The notes under the pieces: generated by a model | Told to the model about the DNA's origin: nothing | The model's database searches: none | What the model saw: the letters and a program-made list of their open reading frames with translations, nothing else | In this document: positions 1 through 4,650 of the stretch, one piece after another | Layout of the letters: each line of letters opens with the position of its first letter | Numbering within the stretch: position 1 is the stretch's first letter | Assembly: GCA_030608865.1 (NCBI GenBank) | Contig: JAUWDI010000094.1 | Span: forward strand, 1 to 5,087 | Origin: Anaerolineales bacterium | Lineage (GTDB): Bacteria; Chloroflexota; Anaerolineae; Anaerolineales; E44-bin32 | DNA length: 5,087 bases | Reading direction: 5' to 3' | Position numbers and translations under genes: made by a program

Positions 1-92
1 AGAGAATCCGGATCGGTCTCTACCGGGAAAGGTACGCCATGGACGATGTATCCACCTAGGGTTTCAGGTCGTCGATCTGGTAATTTGGCCAT
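1..92 (-). CDS. N-terminal fragment of an unidentified protein translationally linked to the thiolase-like gene; possibly a DUF35/OB-fold partner (partial)
   Basis: An open frame starts with ATG at 92-90 and continues without a stop to the window edge, giving 30 complete codons. The protein begins MAKLPDRRPETLGGYIVHGV and continues with a Pro/Asp-rich stretch. The start is well supported: AGGAGG at 105-100 lies 7 bases upstream, and the thiolase-like gene stops only 2 bases before the ATG, so the two genes are almost certainly co-transcribed and translationally coupled. No domain can be recognised from 30 residues. Thiolase-fold genes of the SCP-x type are often followed by a small Zn-ribbon/OB-fold DUF35 protein that forms a complex with them. 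The short polar leader ending in an Asp-Pro-Asp segment is compatible with that, but no zinc-binding cysteines are visible. The identity as DUF35 is therefore inference from context; the existence of the gene is fairly sure. Confidence 0.6.
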   Translation of the reverse strand, partial: MAKLPDRRPETLGGYIVHGVPFPVETDPDS

Positions 93-94
93 GA

Positions 95-1459
95 CTAAAC
101 CTCCTGCTCAAGTATGCTGACCGTCACGTAGGTGCCTGTTCCCGCATGGGAATGGATTGCCCCTCTTTTCGCGTTTTTCACCTGCAGTGCATCATCATCG
201 AAGTGTTTCTTAATTGTTCCTTGAAGTTGCCAGAGGGCGAAAACGGCTTGCATCAAGCCGGTCGCGCCAACTGGATGACCGCAGGCGATCAATCCGCCCG
301 AGGGGTTAACCGGGCAGACAGGTTTTTCAGGCAGCTGAACCCCATAATCAATCCCGGATAAATGAGCTTTTCCAGATTCAGCGAACGGACCACCTTCGCC
401 ATATCTGCAGAGGCCTAAATCCTCATAGGTCTGGATCTCGCTGGAGGTATAAGCGTCGTGCAGTTCGACGAAATCGAGCTCTTCCAAAGGATCTGAAATA
501 CCCGCATGCTCATAGGCCATATTCCCCGCGGTTCTCCCCGCGCGGAAGGAGTGCACACCGGGATAGCGAGTCCCCTTTTTCCAAAGCCCCTCGTAGTACT
601 TACGAGTCCCGTCATCGGCTTTCTCCTGCTCGGTGGCGTAGTCCCGCATAAAGGTATCGAAGTCGACGTGCGGTCGGTCAGCCATACGCATGGCGTCCGT
701 GCCGCGCCCGATGCCGGTGACTCGCACGAGAGGATGGGGGATTTTCGCTCCGGCGTCTTCCAGCTTCTTTATGCCCTCTTCAGAAGCCAGGATCGTAGCC
801 GCAGCTCCGTCGGACATAACGCAAATATCGAGGCGGGTCAGCGGCCATGCGATCATAACTGCATTGCGTACATCTTCGATCGAGTAGCGGTTCCGTTTCT
901 GCGCATAGGGGTTTGAGAAGGCGTTGATGTGGTTTTTTACGGATACGTGCGCCATCTGCTCAACGGTTGTACCGAACTCCTTCATATGTCGCGTGACCAT
1001 CATGGCGTAATACCCGGAGTAGAACCCACCCACAGGGTAATCCCAGGAAACATCGGATGCTTGGGCGATGAATTCGTTTCCCTTCCACGTCTCGACGTGG
1101 CTCATGGTTTCGAAACCGTAGGCTACACAGACGTCCATATGACCGGAAGCTATCGATTTCCACACTTCTTGGAAGCAGAGCCCACCCGTCGCACCACCGC
1201 CTTCGACGCGGTGACTGGGTTTTGGACACAGCCCAAGGTAATCCTGGGCCATGATCCCCGCCATGAGCTGTCGAGTGAAGTGATCGGAAAAATAGGATGC
1301 CACCGATCCATCGACGATGGATGTGAACGTTGGGAAATCAATTTCCAGATCCTGGATGGCGTAGTCGTAGGCCTCCTTTGTCACTGCCTGGAAATTTTTA
1401 TCCTGACGGGTTTTCGCGAACTTTGAAACCCCGCCGGAGAGGGCGTAGACAGGTCGCAT
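95..1459 (-). CDS. Thiolase-fold (SCP-x/lipid-transfer type) CoA protein lacking both catalytic cysteines
   Basis: This 454-residue protein has the thiolase fold: a VEGGGATGG segment at 85-93, a YGFETMSH motif at 114-121 (family form GGMESMS), a LDFVELHDAYT motif at 328-338 (NEAFA position), CGHPVGATG at 393-401 and a glycine-rich C-terminal loop IHSHAGTG at 435-442. Aligned by hand on the Zoogloea biosynthetic thiolase, the nucleophilic Cys89 falls on Gly89 here, since the distance to the conserved Gly of the ASGHMD segment is identical at 17 residues. Cys378 falls on His436. The GHP histidine (His395) is kept and Asn316 is replaced by His334. Normal Claisen condensation or thiolysis through an acyl-cysteine is therefore unlikely. 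Cys95 lies six residues away and does not fit the nucleophile position. The protein is longer than the usual ~390 residues, with about 45 extra residues around 252-310. The start at ATG 1459 has AAGGAGG 10 bases upstream and a good promoter before it. Annotation pipelines would call it acetyl-CoA acetyltransferase; a retro-aldolase or other C-C lyase acting on an acyl-CoA is a plausible alternative. Confidence 0.85.
   Translation of the reverse strand: MRPVYALSGGVSKFAKTRQDKNFQAVTKEAYDYAIQDLEIDFPTFTSIVDGSVASYFSDHFTRQLMAGIMAQDYLGLCPKPSHRVEGGGATGGLCFQEVWKSIASGHMDVCVAYGFETMSHVETWKGNEFIAQASDVSWDYPVGGFYSGYYAMMVTRHMKEFGTTVEQMAHVSVKNHINAFSNPYAQKRNRYSIEDVRNAVMIAWPLTRLDICVMSDGAAATILASEEGIKKLEDAGAKIPHPLVRVTGIGRGTDAMRMADRPHVDFDTFMRDYATEQEKADDGTRKYYEGLWKKGTRYPGVHSFRAGRTAGNMAYEHAGISDPLEELDFVELHDAYTSSEIQTYEDLGLCRYGEGGPFAESGKAHLSGIDYGVQLPEKPVCPVNPSGGLIACGHPVGATGLMQAVFALWQLQGTIKKHFDDDALQVKNAKRGAIHSHAGTGTYVTVSILEQEV
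100..105 (-). promoter_or_regulatory. Strong ribosome binding site for the gene running off the left edge
   Basis: On the minus strand AGGAGG lies 7 bases before the ATG at 92-90 and inside the last codons of the thiolase-like gene. It is a full match to the Shine-Dalgarno consensus at good spacing. It fixes the start of the partial downstream gene, which would otherwise rest on only 30 codons. Confidence 0.8.
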
Positions 1460-1469
1460 TGTGGGCTTT

Positions 1470-1476
1470 CCTCCTT
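1470..1476 (-). promoter_or_regulatory. Ribosome binding site of the thiolase-like gene
   Basis: AAGGAGG on the minus strand lies 10 bases before the ATG at 1459. This near-perfect Shine-Dalgarno sequence supports that ATG as the start. The resulting N-terminus leads directly into the first strand of the thiolase fold. Confidence 0.75.
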
Positions 1477-1501
1477 CATGAATTGGTTTGACGATGATGC
1501 G

Positions 1502-1530
1502 ATTGTACCCCTAGAGAGAGAACCGAGCAA
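1502..1530 (-). promoter_or_regulatory. Sigma-70/SigA-type promoter for the thiolase-like gene
   Basis: Reading the minus strand, TTGCTC at 1530-1525 (-35, with the conserved TTG) is separated by exactly 17 bases from TACAAT at 1507-1502 (-10, five of six matches to TATAAT). Transcription would begin near 1495, giving a leader of roughly 35 bases that contains the AAGGAGG site. The spacer carries a CTCTCTCT run. The promoter sits immediately after a terminator-like hairpin, which fits a border between two transcription units. It is predicted from sequence only. Confidence 0.6.
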
Positions 1531-1553
1531 AATTCAAGCCGTCATCGGGCTTG
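1527..1553 (-). terminator. Possible intrinsic terminator at the end of the fabG-tatC operon
   Basis: On the minus strand CAAGCC (1553-1548) and GGCTTG (1540-1535) form a perfect 6-bp stem around a 7-base loop, followed at once by AATTTT. It lies about 90 bases after the tatC stop and directly before the thiolase promoter; the T run even overlaps the -35 hexamer. The stem is short and the T run has only four bases, so termination may be partial. The opposite strand has no T run after the hairpin, so it would act on minus-strand transcription only. Confidence 0.4.
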
Positions 1554-1578
1554 GGGGTTGCTAGCCGGATTGGATCAA

Positions 1579-1590
1579 AGATTGTTGTTC
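1579..1590 (-). repeat. Copy 1 of an intergenic 12-base direct repeat (GAACAACAATCT)
   Basis: GAACAACAATCT on the minus strand, in the tatC-thiolase intergenic region about 72 bases upstream of the thiolase promoter -10 box. An identical copy in the same orientation lies upstream of fabG at 4592-4603. The flanks differ. It may be a shared binding site or coincidence. Confidence 0.4.
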
Positions 1591-1644
1591 GGGGTCGACG
1601 AGAGTCCACCATAGAATTCTTCGGTCGGGGATATTTACTCTCGA

Positions 1645-2514
1645 TCAGGGGGAGTCGGAGCCCGCTTTTTGCGTACGGCTCCGGCCCGCAATCGCCGCCA
1701 GACCGATGCTTATGAAGTAGAGCACGATCATGGGCAGCATCACCAACCCCATGTTCACCGGATCGATCGTGGGTGTGACCGCTGCAGCGAGTATGGCGAT
1801 GCCAAGGATGGCGAAGCGCCAGCCGCGCAGGAGCGCTTTAGCGTTCACGAAACCTAAGCCTGCCAGGGTGTAGATGATGAGCGGGAATTGAAAAGCTACA
1901 CCTATCCAGAACATGAGCCCCGTCACAAACTGGATGTAATTCGCAGGACGGATCGCGGCGCTAATGTCCATGAAATTGAGTAGGAAATCGATGGCTGGTT
2001 TGAGCAGAATGAAATAAGTGAAAGCGATTCCGAGCAGGAAGAGGATCGTTGCTGCTGGAATTGAAGTCAGCAGGAGTATCCTCTCGCGTCGGCGGAGCCC
2101 TGGATTCAAGAATGCGAAGATCTCAATCCCGATGTAAGGCAGAGCGATAACAAAACCGGTTAACAATGAAACGCGCATGAAAACGCCGATTGATTCGGTG
2201 ACCTCAATCGCTTGCAGTTGCTCGATGCCGTTAATGGGGACCGCTAGCCAATCCAGTGCCTGTTTGGCAAAGAGCGTGCTCAATAGAACGGCGATGATGA
2301 GGGCGGTAATCGCGCGCAATAGATGACGGCGCAGTGCCTCCAGGTGGTCAATTAGGATCGATGGTTCTTCAATCGTTCGACTGAAAACATCTGCAATAGG
2401 TGTATCTTCGGGTTCAAAATTGAGGAAATCCTGCAGTCTTAGGAACGGCTTTGCGATCCATCGAAAAGGAATGGTGATGAGATGCCACAGCTTGCGAAAA
2501 AAGGAGCGAATCAT
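1645..2514 (-). CDS. tatC: Sec-independent protein translocase TatC
   Basis: TatC is the polytopic membrane protein that, with TatB, recognises twin-arginine signal peptides and nucleates the translocon that exports folded proteins. In this 289-residue product the family's N-terminal signature HLEALRRHL is at 57-65. It is followed by six hydrophobic segments (about 66-83, 111-135, 147-171, 192-216, 233-247 and 257-276). Other family features are the FLNPGLRRRER loop at 135-144, where the conserved signal-peptide-binding Glu is expected, and the late signature TPTIDPVNMGLVMLPM at 247-262. The start codon directly abuts the stop of the preceding TatA/B gene (TAAATG), so translation is probably coupled; no strong separate Shine-Dalgarno is visible. 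It is unusual in having about 45 residues before the signature, with an aromatic and basic, amphipathic-looking first 30 residues. E. coli TatC has only about a dozen residues there. The C-terminal tail is short and polar. It is the last gene of the cluster. Confidence 0.95.
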   Translation of the reverse strand: MIRSFFRKLWHLITIPFRWIAKPFLRLQDFLNFEPEDTPIADVFSRTIEEPSILIDHLEALRRHLLRAITALIIAVLLSTLFAKQALDWLAVPINGIEQLQAIEVTESIGVFMRVSLLTGFVIALPYIGIEIFAFLNPGLRRRERILLLTSIPAATILFLLGIAFTYFILLKPAIDFLLNFMDISAAIRPANYIQFVTGLMFWIGVAFQFPLIIYTLAGLGFVNAKALLRGWRFAILGIAILAAAVTPTIDPVNMGLVMLPMIVLYFISIGLAAIAGRSRTQKAGSDSP

Positions 2515-2919
2515 TTAGCCGTCACTCGCATCCGTTCCCGAAACTTGATCCTGGGCACTCTGCTTAGAGTCAACGGCATCCGGGGAGGGAGCTTGCCAGG
2601 CGCGCAGTCCTACATCCAGATCTCGAACATCCTCCGTGATATCCAGGCCGGAATCAGTGATCGCTTTACTGGCCTCTGCGATGTCTTTGTGCACGGCGTC
2701 CAATTCGTCCAAAGCGGCTTCCCGCGCGAGGCGGCTGGGAAGATTACGCAAGTTTCTAGATGCTTCGTTAATCAATTTCCAGTTCTCTGAACGGTAGAGA
2801 CGGTTGAGGAAACTGCCGATCATTCTCCCTGTTTTCCCCATGTTGCGTGGTCCGACAACAACCATGGCAATTAGAAGAATGAAGATGATCTCAAGGGGAC
2901 CAATACCAAAGATATCCAT
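2515..2919 (-). CDS. tatB: TatA/TatB-family twin-arginine translocase subunit (TatB-like)
   Basis: A 134-residue single-span membrane protein. A very short N-terminus carries Glu10 at the membrane edge (GPLEIIF). A hydrophobic helix at about 9-22 then leads to the Gly23-Pro24 hinge and a long amphipathic, charged helical region to about residue 90. A disordered Asp/Ser/Gln-rich tail ends the protein. This is the TatA/TatB architecture. The length, the long charged helix, the acidic residue early in the span and a hinge reading VVGPRN rather than the TatA FGPKKLP favour TatB over the shorter pore-forming TatA, but outside Proteobacteria the two are hard to tell apart. It is placed directly before tatC with no gap, and 13 bases after nusB. 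The ATG at 2919 is supported by the family N-terminus, although only a poor Shine-Dalgarno (AAGA) precedes it. No second TatA-like gene is in the window. Confidence 0.9.
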   Translation of the reverse strand: MDIFGIGPLEIIFILLIAMVVVGPRNMGKTGRMIGSFLNRLYRSENWKLINEASRNLRNLPSRLAREAALDELDAVHKDIAEASKAITDSGLDITEDVRDLDVGLRAWQAPSPDAVDSKQSAQDQVSGTDASDG

Positions 2920-2932
2920 AGTTCAATCTTGG

Positions 2933-3373
2933 TTAGTCTGGATCCGTGAATCGGCGGCGGATTTCTTGTTCCTGGTCGGCGAGCGTACCCAGGACACCAT
3001 TAACGAAACGTGCGGAGCTCTCTGACCCGAAACGTTTGGCAAGCTCGACAGCCTCGTTGATGGCAACTTTTAGCGGTGTTTCATCGTAGAAAACAATCTC
3101 CCAGAGTGCGATGCGTAAGATGTTACGGTCGAGAACAGCGAGTTGGTCAATGGGCCACTCGGGTGCGAAGGTGGCGATAACATTATCTAATTCTGGAGTT
3201 GTAGAAAGGACGCCTTCGACAAAGCATTTGAAGAACTCCGACCCCTCATCGCTCAGGTTGTCATTCTGTTCCAGGTATCGAGCAATGACCTCCTGTGGTG
3301 GATGGTCGACAGCGTCGATTTCATAGAGGGCTTGGATAACTAGGTTTCGTAATTGTCGTCGTTCGCGCTTCAT
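2933..3373 (-). CDS. nusB: Transcription antitermination factor NusB
   Basis: NusB binds boxA RNA together with NusE (ribosomal protein S10) and keeps RNA polymerase processive through rRNA operons. The 146-residue product has the full family length and three recognisable blocks: RNLVIQALYEID at 9-20, the central WPIDQLAVLDRNILRIALWE at 73-92, and the C-terminal PLKVAINEAVELAKRFGSE and ARFVNGVLGTL at 100-131. The start at ATG 3373 gives the basic N-terminus (MKRERRQLRN) typical of the family. An in-frame stop lies shortly upstream and no other start is available, although only a short GAG precedes the ATG, so coupling to the preceding gene is likely. It follows the Asp23-family gene by 16 bases; an Asp23-like gene beside nusB is also seen in Firmicutes (yqhY-nusB). 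Confidence 0.95.
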   Translation of the reverse strand: MKRERRQLRNLVIQALYEIDAVDHPPQEVIARYLEQNDNLSDEGSEFFKCFVEGVLSTTPELDNVIATFAPEWPIDQLAVLDRNILRIALWEIVFYDETPLKVAINEAVELAKRFGSESSARFVNGVLGTLADQEQEIRRRFTDPD

Positions 3374-3389
3374 GGGCTCGAACCGATAA

Positions 3390-3755
3390 TTAACCTACAG
3401 GGTCGGTGTAGTCAATATCCTCGATGTGTATATCAACTCGAATAACATCCATGCCGATCATTTCCTCTATGGCACGTACAACCTCAGTCTGAACCTTTCG
3501 GCTGACCTCGCGCACGTTGATATCCTGGGCCACGATCAGGAAAAGATCAACACCGACCTCACCATCTTCGATGTCGATTTGTACTCCTGCGCCCGATCCC
3601 CGACGAAAGAGTCGATTGACGCCGCTGCGAATGGGAGCCATCGCAACAACGCCAGGGACGCTTAGCGCGGTGAGACGAGCCAGGGTAAGAAGAACCCCGG
3701 GGGCCATCGTTGTTGTGCCGGGAGCTCGATCTTGTTTCTCTTCTGTTGTATCCAT
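3390..3755 (-). CDS. Asp23/Gls24-family protein
   Basis: A 121-residue soluble protein with no signal peptide or membrane span. After a polar leader of about 18 residues it shows the family pattern. A first helix with PGVLLTLARLTALSVPGVVAM (19-39, with the conserved VPGV) is followed by the strand IDIEDGEVGVDLFLIVAQDINV at 60-81. The helix VREVSRKVQTEVVRAIEEMIG comes next at 81-101, and the last strand VIRVDIHIEDI at 104-114. Family members in Gram-positive bacteria are linked to the membrane, the cell envelope and stress; a biochemical role is not established, so none is assigned. The start at ATG 3755 has AGGAG 7 bases upstream. It lies 14 bases after fabG and 16 before nusB. In Firmicutes the nusB-adjacent paralogue is YqhY, connected genetically with fatty-acid synthesis, and a fatty-acid gene is its neighbour here too. 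Confidence 0.9.
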   Translation of the reverse strand: MDTTEEKQDRAPGTTTMAPGVLLTLARLTALSVPGVVAMAPIRSGVNRLFRRGSGAGVQIDIEDGEVGVDLFLIVAQDINVREVSRKVQTEVVRAIEEMIGMDVIRVDIHIEDIDYTDPVG

Positions 3756-3769
3756 TTATAGACTCCTAT

Positions 3770-4513
3770 TTACATCGCAAGTCCGCCATCAACGGTAAGT
3801 ATATGACCCGTGATGTATGCTGCGTCATCGGAGGCGAGGAAAGCAGCGGCTTTTGCTATCTCTTCCGGCTGCCCGACTCGGCCGAGAGGAATTATATCCA
3901 TCAGGCTCTTTTGAGCATCCTCGGGTACGGTCGACCAGATATCAGTCTGGATGGAACCGGGCGCAATTGCGTTGACCGTGATAGTTCTCGATGCGACTTC
4001 TCGCGCCAGTGCCCTCGTGAACCCAATTTGTCCTGCCTTGGAGGCGGAATAATTCGTTTGCCCGGGATTTCCCATGATCCCAGATACGGAGGCGATGTTA
4101 ATTATCCGTCCGTACCTGCGGCGCAGCATATGGCGGATTGCTGCTTTGCAGCAGTTAAACGTCGATTTTAAATTGGTCTGGATCACATCGTCCCAATCGC
4201 TTTCGGACATCGTCATGATCAGACCATCGCGGGTGATGCCAGCGTTGTTCACGAGAATATGGAGGTCCCCATACTTCTCGATGGCGGTTTTAACCAGCCC
4301 GTCCGCCTGCTCGAAAACGCTGACGTCAGCCTGGTGGGCATAAGCTTCCCCGCCGCTTTCCGAGATTGTTTTTACGACTTCATCGGCGGCGGAAGCGTTT
4401 TGAATAAAGTTTACGACGACACGGGCGCCACGACTGCCAAACTCCAAGGCAATCGCCCGGCCTATGCCGCGAGAAGCCCCGGTTACAATCGCGACTTTTT
4501 CATCAAAATTCAT
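3770..4513 (-). CDS. fabG: 3-oxoacyl-[acyl-carrier-protein] reductase FabG
   Basis: FabG reduces 3-oxoacyl-ACP to (R)-3-hydroxyacyl-ACP with NADPH in each round of cytoplasmic fatty acid elongation. The 247-residue product has the standard family length and the complete classical short-chain dehydrogenase signature. This comprises TGASRGIG at 11-18 (nucleotide binding), NNAG at 89-92, and the catalytic tetrad Asn114, Ser142 (NIASVSG), Tyr155 and Lys159 (YSASK). PGSIQTDI (185-192) and the C-terminal [11 protein letters not shown] complete it. Arg15 in the glycine motif and no acidic residue at the end of the second strand (VVVNF) favour NADPH over NADH. The start at ATG 4513 has GGGAGG 5 bases upstream and a TATAAT box shortly before it. 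It is the first gene of the fabG-tatC cluster. Related reductases acting on acyl-CoA (PhaB type) or other alcohols cannot be excluded from sequence alone, but the length and motifs make FabG the best call. Confidence 0.9.
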   Translation of the reverse strand: MNFDEKVAIVTGASRGIGRAIALEFGSRGARVVVNFIQNASAADEVVKTISESGGEAYAHQADVSVFEQADGLVKTAIEKYGDLHILVNNAGITRDGLIMTMSESDWDDVIQTNLKSTFNCCKAAIRHMLRRRYGRIINIASVSGIMGNPGQTNYSASKAGQIGFTRALAREVASRTITVNAIAPGSIQTDIWSTVPEDAQKSLMDIIPLGRVGQPEEIAKAAAFLASDDAAYITGHILTVDGGLAM

Positions 4514-4518
4514 TCAAG

Positions 4519-4524
4519 CCTCCC
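4519..4524 (-). promoter_or_regulatory. Ribosome binding site of fabG
   Basis: GGGAGG on the minus strand lies 5 bases before the ATG at 4513. It supports this start, which also gives the usual short N-terminus (ten residues) before the TGASRGIG motif. Confidence 0.65.
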
Positions 4525-4545
4525 TTTTCCAGATATGCTCACGAG

Positions 4546-4577
4546 ATTATACCTAGAAATGGACCGATGGATGTCTA
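4546..4577 (-). promoter_or_regulatory. Putative promoter of the fabG-tatC operon
   Basis: The minus strand carries a perfect TATAAT at 4551-4546. The best -35 candidate is TAGACA at 4577-4572 (five of six matches to TTGACA), but the spacer is 20 bases, longer than the ideal 17; nothing better lies at 16-18. Transcription would start near 4539, leaving a leader of about 26 bases with the GGGAGG ribosome site. The weak -35 spacing suggests either an activator or modest strength. Confidence 0.45.
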
Positions 4578-4591
4578 TAGGCAGAAAAGCG

Positions 4592-4603
4592 AGATTGTTG
4601 TTC
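4592..4603 (-). repeat. Copy 2 of an intergenic 12-base direct repeat (GAACAACAATCT)
   Basis: GAACAACAATCT on the minus strand, about 40 bases upstream of the fabG -10 box, identical to and oriented like the copy at 1579-1590. The position just upstream of the -35 region would suit an activator site. This is inference from two copies only. Confidence 0.4.
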
Positions 4604-4650
4604 TGAAGCTGGCGGGAGAGCTAGAACCGTAAGCGCCAGAGCTGACAGGA

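Noticed and set aside
506..916. 136-codon open frame on the plus strand
   Set aside because: Antisense shadow of the thiolase-like gene with no family features.
929..1426. 165-codon open frame on the plus strand
   Set aside because: Entirely antisense to the thiolase-like gene, with no recognisable domain or supporting promoter; the conserved thiolase motifs show which strand is coding.
1611..1620. Palindrome AGAATTCT in the tatC-thiolase intergenic region
   Set aside because: Eight bases of perfect palindrome is common by chance and it has no second copy or clear position relative to a promoter.
1599..1643. 7-bp inverted repeat CGAGAGT/ACTCTCG just after tatC
   Set aside because: The loop would be 31 bases, there is no T run after it, and a repeat of this size is expected by chance in this stretch; the CAAGCC/GGCTTG hairpin is a better terminator candidate.
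3374..3384. GGTTCGAGCCC before nusB, resembling a tRNA T-arm
   Set aside because: No acceptor stem, anticodon arm or D-arm can be drawn around it in the 16-base gap; chance similarity.
3710..4171. 153-codon open frame on the plus strand
   Set aside because: Antisense to fabG and the start of the Asp23-family gene; composition looks like a shadow frame and no domain is recognisable.
4259..4606. 115-codon open frame on the plus strand crossing the fabG promoter region
   Set aside because: Mostly antisense to fabG; the part over the intergenic region has no support as protein.
4609..4639. 6-bp inverted repeat CTGGCG/CGCCAG after the panE-family gene
   Set aside because: Nineteen-base loop, no following T run and short stem; not convincing as a terminator.
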